A DNA stretch of 64,000 nt from CAZTAO01 sp964611645 (lineage in GTDB: Bacteria > Armatimonadota > UBA5829). Position numbers and translations under genes: made by a program. The stretch lies in assembly GCA_964611645.1 (NCBI GenBank), contig CAZTAO010000008.1, positions 62,001 through 126,000 on the forward strand, read 5' to 3'. Each line of letters opens with the position of its first letter. Position 1 is the first letter of the stretch. The notes beneath the pieces are model-generated. The model worked only from the letters and a program-made list of their open reading frames with translations, had not been told where the DNA came from and ran no database searches. Positions 34,808 through 43,519 of the stretch are shown in pieces.

Positions 34808-35941
34808 CTACTTCTTCACAGCCCACTTCGGGTGGAGTTTGTCGAATATCTTCGTCAGGCTGTCGGCCCATCTCTGCCCGTGAAGGTTGAGGCCTCTGAC
34901 GTTGAAGTGAGCCTTGTCTTCTCGCCGGTATCTCGGGCCGGTCATGTCATCTGTGGTTGGGCCGATGAATGTGGATTTGCCATCACAGACAGCTTCCTGT
35001 CCCGCGATTACAGGATTTCGCTTGGCCATCTCACCCTCTTGCCCGTCAAGAACTCCGATATACGAAGCTTTCGCAATAACCCACGGCACTTTCCATCCGG
35101 CATCCGCTCTTGAAGTATCAATCATCTTGCTGAGCATATCGGCGTATTTCGTGGCTGGGGTGGCTTCGATGGAATCCGACTCGCCCTGGTGCCAGAGGAT
35201 CGCGGCGCAGCCGTTTTTGCCAACGTGACTCATTGCTTGCTTTATGGCGACATAGTGGTCGCCGTCGACCTGCCACATGCGGACGGGCTGCCCTCCGTAG
35301 CCACACAATGTTACAGCCACGGGTACGTCATACAGCTTCGACAGCGTAGTCGCCATCACCGGCCACGGGGAGCCGCCGGCACGGAGGTCGTTGGTGAATC
35401 CCAGTTGGGGATCCGACCCTTGTCGCCACTCGCTGCCGTTGAATGTCGATACTCTGTCGTCCGCTTTCATCGGTTGGGATCCGCTGCAGACAGAATTGGA
35501 CTGACCCGAGGTCACAAACACCAGCCCTACGCCCACGCGTTCGACTGATACCGTGTGCTGAGCCTTGGAGCTGTCAGTGCTCCTGAGGTCGACTTTGTAC
35601 CAACCGCCCGCATCGACCATCAGCTCACCGGAAAACGTCCCTTCGACGGGCTTTACGGTAATGTTTGCCCACCTTGCGGACTTTCCGCCGCCGCCGGCCA
35701 TCACTGTGGCTCGCGCTTGAATCGATACGACATCATTCTTGCACTTGCCCGCAATGCGGATTGCGCCGCGCCTGGCATCGTTCATCTGGAATACCTGCCT
35801 GCCGACAGGACTGCTTGGTCTCATACTGGGCATCAGCGACGTAATCGGCTGATCGAGCGCCATCTCGTCAGCCGCCGGCGAGGAAGAACATCCCGTCATC
35901 ATCACCACGAAAACCAACAGGGCCGAAATCACAAGTCTCAA
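34808..35941 (-). CDS. SASA-family (sialate O-acetylesterase-like) lipoprotein
   Basis: The best start is TTG at 35941, with AGGAAGG just upstream, giving a short lipoprotein signal VVMMTGCSS. An earlier in-frame codon at 36067 would overlap the previous gene. The SGNH-type esterase domain is shown by FVTSGQSNS (catalytic Ser), ILWHQGESDS, and a C-terminal HFNVRGLNLHGQRWA (His). Such enzymes remove O-acetyl groups from sialic acids or xylan. The N-terminal 110 residues are beta-rich. Confidence 0.85.
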   Translation of the reverse strand: MRLVISALLVFVVMMTGCSSSPAADEMALDQPITSLMPSMRPSSPVGRQVFQMNDARRGAIRIAGKCKNDVVSIQARATVMAGGGGKSARWANITVKPVEGTFSGELMVDAGGWYKVDLRSTDSSKAQHTVSVERVGVGLVFVTSGQSNSVCSGSQPMKADDRVSTFNGSEWRQGSDPQLGFTNDLRAGGSPWPVMATTLSKLYDVPVAVTLCGYGGQPVRMWQVDGDHYVAIKQAMSHVGKNGCAAILWHQGESDSIEATPATKYADMLSKMIDTSRADAGWKVPWVIAKASYIGVLDGQEGEMAKRNPVIAGQEAVCDGKSTFIGPTTDDMTGPRYRREDKAHFNVRGLNLHGQRWADSLTKIFDKLHPKWAVKK

Positions 35942-35996
35942 AGCCAGATTCCATCCTTCCTGTGCGAATGCTCGCAGTTGTGTGTGTGGGCGGCGA

Positions 35997-37238
35997 TCAC
36001 AGGCTGCCCTGGTTTCTGATGTTATTGTCCGCTTCCTGGGCGTCCGCGCTGCCCGGCGCAACCTCAATGACCCGCTTCCACATCAGAATGGCCTTGTCCG
36101 AGTCATCGTTCTCACTGTACATGTACCCCAAGGCCAGTAGCGTTCCAGTGTCATGTGGATCGAGTTGCAAGGCCGACTGATACTCCCCAAGGGCCTCATC
36201 ATCACGGTCAGCTTCATCGAAAGCGACTGCCAGGTTATAGCGGTAGGATGCGTTGTTTGGTTCGAGCGCAACCGCCTGTCGGAATTCCGCGATGGCTCCG
36301 TCGTAATCTTCACTCTCCAACAACTCCAGCCCGTGGGCATTGTGAGTCTCAGCGGTCTTTGTGGGAGCAGGTTCGGTGGGTTTCGGAGCATCCGGCGGGT
36401 TACCGGACTCCTGAGAAGCTTCGTGGATGTCTCTGATCTCCCGAAGCCGCCTCTGCGCGGCCTGGGACCCGTGGGGATCAACTCTGTCGGACCCCAGCAT
36501 TCTGCCGCAGAAGCCGCAGTGCTTCCAACCATCCACAACAGCCGCCCCGCATACGAGGCACTGCTGCCTGAGAATTGTGCCGCAGGAGGTGCAGTATGTG
36601 GTTCCAGGCGATCTGGCTTCACCGCAGCCAGGACACTTGACTACTGCCTGCGTGAGCTTCTTTCCGCACACCGAACAGAACGCCGATCCGAGGGGAGTGC
36701 TGCTGCCGCAATCCGCGCAGACGGCCCTCATCTGTCTGCCACAGGCCGAGCAGAAAACAGAGTTCGGCCCCAAAGCCGCGCCGCAATCCGGGCAGGCGGA
36801 AGCGGACACAGGCGCTGTCGAGACGGGCGAAGGTGGAGTAACGCTGGCTTTGGGCGCAGCTATGACCTCGTTGACCTTGGCGGATGCGGCCTCGAAGAGC
36901 GGTGTCTTGTCCAGGGGATAGGTCACCTTGCGGCTCTCAGGGTCGCTTGTTGCGTTGGCCAGGTCCAGTTCTAGATACCCGCCGGTCTGGTGGGTTACGG
37001 CGCGGGCCGACCGGATGTCATTTAGTGGGTACGTGTATGTCAGGCACTTGCTCTGAACGGAATCGCCCTTGTCTCGGATGATTATCGCGCGTCGCGATGT
37101 GAGCGCAAAGGCTTCGCCCTGGCTTCCGCCCAGGCAGACCAGCAGCGTTTCATCCGGAAGCAGCGCGCGGTTGAGTTCAACCTGCAACATCAGCGGCAGA
37201 TCGGCAATTAGTGGGTTGGAAGGGAACAAGTCTATCAC
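35997..37238 (-). CDS. PH-like, zinc-ribbon and TPR protein
   Basis: The protein has three parts. Residues 1-110 resemble a bacterial PH domain (LPDETLLVCLGGSQGEAFALTSRRAII). Residues 145-245 hold five CxxC pairs of double zinc ribbons (CPDCG, CSACG, CADCG, CSVCG, CPGCG, CTSCG, CLVCG, CGFCG). Residues 300-400 hold two to three TPR repeats (YDGAIAEFRQAVALEPNNA). The start may be GTG 37238 or TTG 37229, since GAGGTG overlaps the first codons. A good promoter lies just upstream. Protein-protein scaffold role is inferred. Confidence 0.82.
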   Translation of the reverse strand: MIDLFPSNPLIADLPLMLQVELNRALLPDETLLVCLGGSQGEAFALTSRRAIIIRDKGDSVQSKCLTYTYPLNDIRSARAVTHQTGGYLELDLANATSDPESRKVTYPLDKTPLFEAASAKVNEVIAAPKASVTPPSPVSTAPVSASACPDCGAALGPNSVFCSACGRQMRAVCADCGSSTPLGSAFCSVCGKKLTQAVVKCPGCGEARSPGTTYCTSCGTILRQQCLVCGAAVVDGWKHCGFCGRMLGSDRVDPHGSQAAQRRLREIRDIHEASQESGNPPDAPKPTEPAPTKTAETHNAHGLELLESEDYDGAIAEFRQAVALEPNNASYRYNLAVAFDEADRDDEALGEYQSALQLDPHDTGTLLALGYMYSENDDSDKAILMWKRVIEVAPGSADAQEADNNIRNQGSL

Positions 37239-37254
37239 CTCATAGTGTCATATA

Positions 37255-37274
37255 CCTAATACTATATACTTAGG
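37255..37274. promoter_or_regulatory. Operator-like inverted repeat CCTAA-N10-TTAGG
   Basis: Symmetric CCTAA and TTAGG arms span the minus-strand -10 box. A related arrangement, CCTAAGTA and TACTTATAGG, straddles the start of the plus-strand transcript at 37375-37396. Confidence 0.5.
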
Positions 37275-37289
37275 GATGTATTACTGCAA
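37261..37289 (-). promoter_or_regulatory. Promoter of the zinc-ribbon/TPR gene
   Basis: TTGCAG (37289-37284 on the minus strand), a 17-base spacer and TATAGT (37266-37261). Confidence 0.75.
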
Positions 37290-37345
37290 CTGGTGGGCAT
37301 GTCTTGCCATTTCGCTCCGGCAGGAAAAAAACTGAGAAAATACAG

Positions 37346-37374
37346 TTGACAGGCGCTTCGGAAAAGTGTATATT
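37346..37374 (+). promoter_or_regulatory. Orphan consensus promoter, plus strand
   Basis: TTGACA at 37346-37351, a 17-base spacer and TATATT at 37369-37374. No plus-strand gene follows; the next lies about 8 kb away. Confidence 0.75.
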
Positions 37375-37380
37375 CCTAAG

Positions 37381-37531
37381 TAGTAGTACTTATAGGCGCA
37401 GACCGGTTTTCAGAGTGGCATCCCCCTCGGGACTTCTATCTGGTAGAGTTTTTGGGGCGGTCAGGGGAGGATTCGGCAACCGGTAATAAGTAAAGGCGTG
37501 CACTCAAGGCAGCCATCATTGTTGATAGGCT
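37381..37531 (+). ncRNA. Candidate structured RNA, unknown family
   Basis: Downstream of the orphan promoter, nested helices are visible: TACTTAT/ATAAGTA (37387-37393, 37486-37492), ACCGGTT/AACCGGT (37402-37408, 37478-37484), ATCCCCCT with AGGGGAGGAT (37420-37427, 37463-37472), and a hairpin ACTTCTA/TAGAGT (37432-37438, 37444-37449). A further hairpin AGCCATC/GATAGGCT lies at 37511-37531. The 37239-37582 gap has no gene on either strand. It matches no RNA family I recognise (not SRP, 6S, RNase P or a known riboswitch), and no terminator is clear. Confidence 0.5.
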
Positions 37532-37582
37532 AGGGCAGATGTCACGCGGTCTGCGCCACTCATTCTTCTCCTGCGATGCAGA

Positions 37583-39451
37583 CTACCGGGCCCGAGTCGG
37601 ATTGTCATCAAGGCTCGGCAATACCTCGAAGCCGCCTTCAATTCGGAACTCCACGGATTTCCTGTCAGGAGATGGAGAGTACCGAACCCTGTAGTCGATT
37701 GTCTCACCCTCAGAATTCACCGTCAACCTCACGCTTGCCCGTTCGTCAGCGGACATCGCAGCCAGCCCTCCGACGGCCGCCAGCGCTTTGCGCAGCGCCG
37801 CTATCTGCTCTTCAGTAAGGCCTTTCACAGCTATCGGTCCGGTCTGCAGGGTCTTGAGTTGGGGGTCCGTGAGCTTCTTCAGGAAGCGAAGTATCTCCCG
37901 GTTCATCGCCGCCTCGCCTGCGCCGAACGCCGCCATTGTTGGGTCGAAGAATACTGCATGGTCAAGCTGTTCATCGCGAAGCCCGGCTATCTGCATGAGC
38001 TCGGTCAGCATCAGCCCCGCGTTGTCGCTGCCGGTCTTCGCCCAGAACCCCAACCACACCGTCGGCACATCCCATCCGCGCCTGGTGAACCACTCGCGAT
38101 CGGTCATGCGCAACAGGTTGCCATCTTTGACGATGCTCTTGTTGTAGAGGACCGAGATGAGGGTCAGATGCTCAAGGCAGCTCTTCCGCCCTCTCGGGTA
38201 GTTGGGCAATATGTCTACGAAGAAGTCGCTGACAATATCGAGCTTAGTTGCGCCGGCCAACACGCCCAGAGTAGCCGGAAGCGGATACCTGACGAACACG
38301 CGAGGTGGTTGCGGAGGAGGCGCCCCTTGTTGTCGCGGCGCGGGAACCGCCAGGGGGAACAGCGCAAACGGGCCGGGCAGGTCCGACGCCATGACGTCGC
38401 CTCTTTCGGCCATTTCCCTTGCTTCAAGCGCATTCACTACCGCCAGGGTGTCTGCCATGAACTTCTTCTGGACTGCGACTCTGTTGGCGCCCTGCTTGAG
38501 ACTCAACACGGCATCGGCGTATGCCCGTCCAACACCGATCGACGGGTCGAAGATGGGGATGTCTATCCAGCCTTCAACACTCCCAATCGACACCCGGCCA
38601 AGCACACTGCTTTCTGATCTGCGGACTTCCGCATCCACGGGCATTCGTCGGTTTACGGTTACCTGGAATTGATCGAAGGCTTTCAGGGATTGGGTGGTCT
38701 CGTCGGGCCCACCAAGCCCCTTGGTCATGGCCGTGTAGGACTCCGCCATCTTCTTCGCGGAGCTCTGCAGGGACGGAGAAAGTACTGAGACGGGGATGCT
38801 GAACTCGGCGCCGTTCGCGTAAGCTTCTGCCAGCGCGGGGTAGCCATCGAATAAGTCCACAATCGCCCGGCCGACGGGTTGAGTCGCCAGAACATAGGCC
38901 CACGGGTTGGACGACTTCAGAGAGGTCTTGTCCGCCGAACCCAGAGCCGAGCGCAAATGATCGAGTATTGCCTGGCGCTTCTGCTTGAGTTCGCGTTCAT
39001 GGGAATCCCGAGAAGTGTTTCTGAGATTCTCTTCCTGGTCCCACTGTTGCTTCGTCTGAGAGAGCCGGTAGGTCCATTTGTCCGCTTCACCAGTGCGGGT
39101 CCAGGTGAACTTGAGCACAGTCGCCAGTTCGGACATCAGGTTCCGCAGCGGCATCTTGGTGACATACACCACAACGCGCCTGTCGTAGCACAACCAGTCT
39201 TCTTTGTTCAGTCCCGCAATCATAGGGACGTTGGTGCTGGCCGCCAGATCGGCTGCAACCTGCCCGATGGTGCCGCCGTCAGAGCTGTAGGTCACGGGGG
39301 CGTCCAGGCGCGAGTCATCAGAGAACAGAGCCTGGGCTGATGCGCCGGTTGCCATCGCCAAAGCCAGGAAGCCAGCCGCGAGTACGACAGATACAGCTAA
39401 CCACAGGCGAGAAGAGACGTGTTGGCGGACTAGATTGCCAGAGACGACCAT
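37583..39451 (-). CDS. Secreted protein of unknown function
   Basis: The protein has 622 residues with an N-terminal membrane/signal segment (LAVSVVLAAGFLALAMATGASAQA). An STN-like domain (secretin/TonB short domain) is possible at residues 55-130 (IGQVAADLAASTNVPM, then VVVYVTKMPLRNLMSEL). The rest is largely helical with charged stretches and a beta-rich C-terminus. I do not recognise a family for residues 150-600. The gene overlaps the 3' end of the DapA-like gene by 22 bases, so they are in one operon. Confidence 0.72.
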   Translation of the reverse strand: MVVSGNLVRQHVSSRLWLAVSVVLAAGFLALAMATGASAQALFSDDSRLDAPVTYSSDGGTIGQVAADLAASTNVPMIAGLNKEDWLCYDRRVVVYVTKMPLRNLMSELATVLKFTWTRTGEADKWTYRLSQTKQQWDQEENLRNTSRDSHERELKQKRQAILDHLRSALGSADKTSLKSSNPWAYVLATQPVGRAIVDLFDGYPALAEAYANGAEFSIPVSVLSPSLQSSAKKMAESYTAMTKGLGGPDETTQSLKAFDQFQVTVNRRMPVDAEVRRSESSVLGRVSIGSVEGWIDIPIFDPSIGVGRAYADAVLSLKQGANRVAVQKKFMADTLAVVNALEAREMAERGDVMASDLPGPFALFPLAVPAPRQQGAPPPQPPRVFVRYPLPATLGVLAGATKLDIVSDFFVDILPNYPRGRKSCLEHLTLISVLYNKSIVKDGNLLRMTDREWFTRRGWDVPTVWLGFWAKTGSDNAGLMLTELMQIAGLRDEQLDHAVFFDPTMAAFGAGEAAMNREILRFLKKLTDPQLKTLQTGPIAVKGLTEEQIAALRKALAAVGGLAAMSADERASVRLTVNSEGETIDYRVRYSPSPDRKSVEFRIEGGFEVLPSLDDNPTRAR

Positions 39452-40476
39452 ACTGCATCATCCTCAATCCGTGCATGAATATCCAAACTATAGAACGTGC
39501 CGATGGGGGTCAGTAGTTCCGGGTTATTTGCCCAAACTTGCTTTACAGCCCCGCGAACAACACTAACTCCCGCCGCGGTCATCTTGCCCAGAGGCATTCT
39601 GCACGCGCCGCACGGCATGCCCAACCCCTGCATCAGGGTCTTGATGGCGAGCGGGTTGCGGTAGCGGTCATTGACCATCACCTGCTGGCCGTTTGGCAGA
39701 GTGCGCGGGTTGTCCACTTTAACCGTGACGATCCCCAGCAGAGGAGCAAGCGCGTCCTTGAGCTTCTCGGCCCCTGCAAAGTCTCCGCTCTTAGCCAGCG
39801 AGACCATTTTCGAGATCGGACCCGGAATGACGTTGGTATCCACCGAGATAACGCCGTCCGCCTTGACACGCGGGTCGGCCATTATGGTATATGTCATATC
39901 ATCGTCGCCGCTCATCACGGAGAAGTCACTTCCCAACAGCGTGCGGGTCTTTGCCATCCGTTCGATGTCACCGGTCGCTTCTTTTACGGTATTGATGCCT
40001 GGATAGCGGTCGGCAAGTATCGCCAAGTCTTCTACTGCGAGCGCAGTCCCGGTTCGCCCGGGTATGATGTAGGGCACAATGGTTACGCCCGGGAACTCGG
40101 CGGCTATCCTGCCGTAATATTCATCGCGGAGTTCCTGAGAGGAGGGGCCGTTGTAGTAGCAGTCCACTATCAACACAGCCTCGGCTCCGCTGTTCACTGC
40201 CTGCCTGGTGCTGTGGATAGCTTCCTTGGTGGAGTTGCTTCCGCACCCTGCAAGCACGCCGCAGCGTCCCTTGCACAGTTTCAGAACGCGGTCCACGACC
40301 TGGTTATGCTCGTCCCAGCAAAGGGTAGGGGACTCGCCGGTAGTGCCAACCGGCACCAGACCAGCCACTCCCTGCGATATCTGGAACTCAACGTTTTTCT
40401 CCAGACCTTCCCAGTCAATAGATCCGTCGGCCAGGAACGGGGTGACAATAGCGGTCCAGGTATCGGCGATTCTCAT
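39430..40476 (-). CDS. DapA/NAL-family aldolase-like protein
   Basis: This protein has the class I aldolase fold of dihydrodipicolinate synthase and N-acetylneuraminate lyase: GLVPVGTTGESPTL, a Tyr in VPYIIPGRTG, and the Schiff-base Lys in TVKEATGD near residue 170. The ATG at 40476 (MRIADTW) has GGAGGAG before it; the upstream ATG overlaps that site. Substrate is not clear: at 348 residues it is longer than typical DapA and has a C-terminal extension after 290. Confidence 0.85.
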   Translation of the reverse strand: MRIADTWTAIVTPFLADGSIDWEGLEKNVEFQISQGVAGLVPVGTTGESPTLCWDEHNQVVDRVLKLCKGRCGVLAGCGSNSTKEAIHSTRQAVNSGAEAVLIVDCYYNGPSSQELRDEYYGRIAAEFPGVTIVPYIIPGRTGTALAVEDLAILADRYPGINTVKEATGDIERMAKTRTLLGSDFSVMSGDDDMTYTIMADPRVKADGVISVDTNVIPGPISKMVSLAKSGDFAGAEKLKDALAPLLGIVTVKVDNPRTLPNGQQVMVNDRYRNPLAIKTLMQGLGMPCGACRMPLGKMTAAGVSVVRGAVKQVWANNPELLTPIGTFYSLDIHARIEDDAVWSSLAI

Positions 40477-40505
40477 CAAAGGCTCCTCCATAGAGTCATC
40501 AGCTT

Positions 40506-40541
40506 ACACTATATTGTAGTGTCCGAGCGTGTTTTTGGCAA
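40506..40541 (-). promoter_or_regulatory. Promoter and operator-like palindrome of DapA-like gene
   Basis: On the minus strand TTGCCA (40541-40536), a 17-base spacer and TACAAT (40518-40513). A perfect inverted repeat ACACTA-N5-TAGTGT at 40506-40522 covers the -10 box, consistent with repression by a dimeric regulator. Confidence 0.65.
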
Positions 40542-40604
40542 TTTTGGGTGCAGTGGAAGGGGCGATGGGGGATTATCCGCAGATGACGCAGATGGCGCAG
40601 ATGA

Positions 40605-40641
40605 TTTGAGTCTGGGATTTGAGATTCTGGATTTGAGATAC
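40605..40641. repeat. GGATTTGAGAT tandem repeat
   Basis: Two imperfect copies of CTGGGATTTGAGATT and CTGGATTTGAGATA. It recurs at 41946-41976, adjacent to the duplicated gene pair. Confidence 0.7.
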
Positions 40642-40654
40642 GCTGTCGGTGGCG

Positions 40655-41809
40655 TCAGGTGGTGATGCCGTGGGAGGACTCGGAATTAAGGCTGTCAAGC
40701 TCATTCTTACGCATGCGGTTGTGTATGGCTCCGGGTATCCAGAGCGCGAGCATCGTGAAGAACCAGAAACCGACGAAATCCCCGTAGATCGCGCCGCAGA
40801 GCACGGCGAACCACCCTGTGATCTGGCCTTTCTTGTCAGAGGTCGATGCTCTAGCGAACAGTAGCAATGCCAGAGCTTCGAGCACCGAAGCGACAGCGAC
40901 GCCATTGTGAGCCAAGAAGCTCTGGAGACTCGGAAACCAGTTCAGCCCCACAGAGAAGAACGTAGGTTTGGACAGCCAGAACCAGGTGACGAGGAATAAG
41001 CTAGCCAGCAAGTGGCCGCCGTATCTGTGATTGCGGAAGACTGCTATTGCGGAGGAGAACAACAGTACGAAGAACAGTGCAGCGGCAAGGACGCCTAAAG
41101 CAAGGAGAGGAGGATGCCACCAGTAGTTGCCAAAGATTGCACTGGCAATAACGAGGGCAGAGGCGCCTATGATTCGCTTGCGCCACCTCTTGACTTGCCA
41201 GCACCCCATCAGGGCCGCAAGGACTAGCACAGCAAGCCCTGAGAATCTCAGTACGTCCACGTGATCGCGTGTCGTTCCACCGTCGCAAAGCAGGTAGAAC
41301 CCTGCTGCTGTCCAAACGGGAAGCCAGAGAGGTCTCCTGTCGCGTAGGAATTCTCTGACTGAACCACCGAGGAGAATGATTGCCAGGGCATAGGTCATAG
41401 CTATGTATGCAGGGCTGGCCGAGATGAGAGACAGATCTACAAGTCCGTGTTCGAGGGTCTTTGTCCAATGATGCGCCAGATTCCAGTAGCGTGTGGCGAT
41501 CTCTCGCGCAGCAACCGCCAAGAACGGCAGCGCCGTCAGAAACGCGGTCTTCCAGCTCGACACGCAGTGTTCTCGGTTGAGGGTGAATGCTATTTCGGTG
41601 GCGGTGCCCAGCCTAGCTTCGGCTTTGGCGCTGGCAATTTGCTCGGGGTATCCCTCATCCTCAAGCTGCAGGCGGATTTCATCGTAGTGCGAGCGAAGTT
41701 CCCGGAGAACCGTTTCTTTCTCTCCGGGAGGCATATCCAGCAAACTTCCTACCCGTTCCGGGAAGTCCATTTCCTTCTCTTTACTGCTGCTTCCGCCTTG
41801 TGCTCTCAT
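40655..41809 (-). CDS. HAAS-domain membrane protein, copy 1
   Basis: Start at ATG 41809 (MRAQGGSSSKEKEMDFPERVG) mirrors the second copy. Residues 12-85 form the HAAS signalling domain (LLDMPPGEKETVLRELRSHY, then DEGYPEQIASAKAEARLGTA), followed by about eight membrane segments. Such proteins pair with PadR regulators. It lies 4 bases after a truncated PadR remnant, so its own regulator is probably lost. Confidence 0.83.
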   Translation of the reverse strand: MRAQGGSSSKEKEMDFPERVGSLLDMPPGEKETVLRELRSHYDEIRLQLEDEGYPEQIASAKAEARLGTATEIAFTLNREHCVSSWKTAFLTALPFLAVAAREIATRYWNLAHHWTKTLEHGLVDLSLISASPAYIAMTYALAIILLGGSVREFLRDRRPLWLPVWTAAGFYLLCDGGTTRDHVDVLRFSGLAVLVLAALMGCWQVKRWRKRIIGASALVIASAIFGNYWWHPPLLALGVLAAALFFVLLFSSAIAVFRNHRYGGHLLASLFLVTWFWLSKPTFFSVGLNWFPSLQSFLAHNGVAVASVLEALALLLFARASTSDKKGQITGWFAVLCGAIYGDFVGFWFFTMLALWIPGAIHNRMRKNELDSLNSESSHGITT

Positions 41810-41813
41810 TGCC

Positions 41814-41945
41814 TTATCCAGTTGGTTCCGGGGAAGCGTCCAGCACTCGTCGGACTTTGCTCCCGAACTCGTCCCACACTCCACGCTTGCGCGCCAGATG
41901 GCCTCTGCCTCGGTCGGTGATCCGGTAACTCTTGCGCTCCCGCTC
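41814..41945 (-). pseudogene. Truncated PadR C-terminal remnant
   Basis: On the minus strand this 44-codon in-frame piece (ERERKSYRITDRGRGHL to the stop) matches the C-terminal third of the intact PadR gene at 43144. It ends abruptly at the GGATTTGAGAT repeat, so it is a duplication break rather than gradual decay. It contains no DNA-binding domain. Confidence 0.88.
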
Positions 41946-41976
41946 TTAGATTTGAGATTTGGGACCTGGGATTTGA
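41946..41976. repeat. GGATTTGAGAT tandem repeat at duplication break
   Basis: Imperfect repeats of the 40605-40641 unit (AGATTTGAGATTTGGGACC, then TGGGATTTGAGATC), directly joined to the PadR remnant. Confidence 0.7.
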
Positions 41977-41978
41977 GA

Positions 41979-43139
41979 TCAGTCCCGCGTGTGCCACCCG
42001 GCGTTCATCTTGTTGACGATGTCGGAGTAGAGACCGGCACGTTGTCGAACCTCGGCTTTTTCGCGGTTGTGCAGATCTCCAGTAATCCAAAGCTGAAGCA
42101 TCGTCGCAAACCAGTTACCGAAAAAGTCTCCAAAAACCACACCTATCGGCACCGCCATCCAGCCCAGGACACGTCCCTTGCCATTTTGTGTTGAGGCCCT
42201 AGCGAATAGCAGCACAGCGATAGAAGCCAGCAATGCGACAAGTGTCGTGTGATAGCCGCCTAGTACGGCGGGGAGGCCGAGGGTTAGGAATTCGGCGTGG
42301 ATGCCATAGCCGTTACCGGTGACCCAGACGGTTATGACCAGAAATAGACCGGCGAGGAGGCGGCTGCCATATCTGTGATACGCGAAAGTCGCGAAGGCAA
42401 ACCCATACCACAGGGCGAGGACTGCGATTACGCCTGCTACAGCGGCTATATTGAGTGCCGGGTGCCACCACCAGTGCCCGATGATCCAGAATACGGCAAT
42501 AACAATCGGCGCGATGATGATGCGAATCCGCCAACGTCTCACTTGCCAGCAGACTGTGAGGATCAGCAATGCTACGATGGCGGAAGATGCAGTCGGAGTA
42601 TCGGAGTACTTGCCGGGGTGCACACGAAGAAGACACAGTCCTACGGCAGAACACGTAGCCAACCAAAGGGGGCGTCTATCTCGCAGGAACTCGCGAACCG
42701 ATGCGACGAGAAGAATGACCGCGAGAACCGCCGAGAGCTGCCAATATGTACCTGAGGCGTAGGTCATGATCATCTCGGACGATTCGTAATCGGTCGGAGT
42801 CTTCCACTGTATCCAGCCAAAACGGCGCGCAGCTAACTCCAGCGCCGCGACAAGCAACAATGGCATCGCCGCCACAAATGCGGTCTTCCAACTCGATACA
42901 CAGTGTTCCCGGTTAAGAGTAAGCGCTACGTCCCAAGGGTTGCCAAGCCTGGCTGCTGCTTTCGCGATTGCCTGCTCCTCGGAGTATCCCTCATCCTCAA
43001 GCTGCAGGCGGACTTCATCGTAGTGCGAGCGGAGTTCCCGGAGAACTGTCTCTTTCTCTCCGGGTGGCATATCCAGCAGACTTCCTACCCGTTCGGGGAA
43101 GTCCATTTCTTTCTCTTTGCTGCTGCCTTGTGCTCTCAT
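41979..43139 (-). CDS. HAAS-domain membrane protein, copy 2
   Basis: The start is ATG 43139 (MRAQGSSKEKEMDFPERVG); upstream open frame is inside the PadR gene. It has the same HAAS domain and multi-pass membrane layout as copy 1, with highly similar first 110 residues and diverged membrane region. It follows the intact PadR gene by 4 bases, the usual arrangement for this module. Confidence 0.85.
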   Translation of the reverse strand: MRAQGSSKEKEMDFPERVGSLLDMPPGEKETVLRELRSHYDEVRLQLEDEGYSEEQAIAKAAARLGNPWDVALTLNREHCVSSWKTAFVAAMPLLLVAALELAARRFGWIQWKTPTDYESSEMIMTYASGTYWQLSAVLAVILLVASVREFLRDRRPLWLATCSAVGLCLLRVHPGKYSDTPTASSAIVALLILTVCWQVRRWRIRIIIAPIVIAVFWIIGHWWWHPALNIAAVAGVIAVLALWYGFAFATFAYHRYGSRLLAGLFLVITVWVTGNGYGIHAEFLTLGLPAVLGGYHTTLVALLASIAVLLFARASTQNGKGRVLGWMAVPIGVVFGDFFGNWFATMLQLWITGDLHNREKAEVRQRAGLYSDIVNKMNAGWHTRD

Positions 43140-43143
43140 TTGG

Positions 43144-43488
43144 CTATACAGTCGGTTCCGGGGCGGCGTCAAGCACCCGGCGGACCTTGCTCCCGAACTC
43201 GTCCCACACTCCGCGTTTTCTTGCCAGATGGCCTCTGCCTCGGTCGGTGATCCGGTAACTCTTGCGCTCCCGCCCCCTGGCCCCTGTCTCCCAGTAGCCT
43301 TCGATGTAGCCTTCCCGTTCAAGCGCGTGAAGATGGGGGTAAAGGGTGCCTTCGCGCATAGCGAAATACCCCTCGCTGAGGTCCTCCAACTCACGGACAA
43401 TCCGATACCCATGCATATCGCACCTGTGCAGGCACGAGAGTATCAGAAGTTCAGCATTTCCCTTGAGCAGTTCCGTAGGCGCGGGCAT
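43144..43488 (-). CDS. PadR-family transcriptional regulator
   Basis: This 114-residue winged-helix protein starts at ATG 43488, with AGGTGG before it. Motifs include AELLILSCLHRCDMHGYRI, SEGYFAMREGTLYPHLHALEREGYIEGYW, and a basic C-terminal region. PadR proteins are repressors; it is likely to control its own operon with the HAAS protein. Confidence 0.92.
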   Translation of the reverse strand: MPAPTELLKGNAELLILSCLHRCDMHGYRIVRELEDLSEGYFAMREGTLYPHLHALEREGYIEGYWETGARGRERKSYRITDRGRGHLARKRGVWDEFGSKVRRVLDAAPEPTV

Positions 43489-43519
43489 AATTCCACCTGT
43501 TTGCAATGGTTACTGATGT

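Noticed and set aside
37381..37531. SRP, 6S RNA or RNase P RNA
   Set aside because: The conserved sequences of those RNAs (for example the GGAAGCAGCC or GAGGAAAGTCC segments) are absent.
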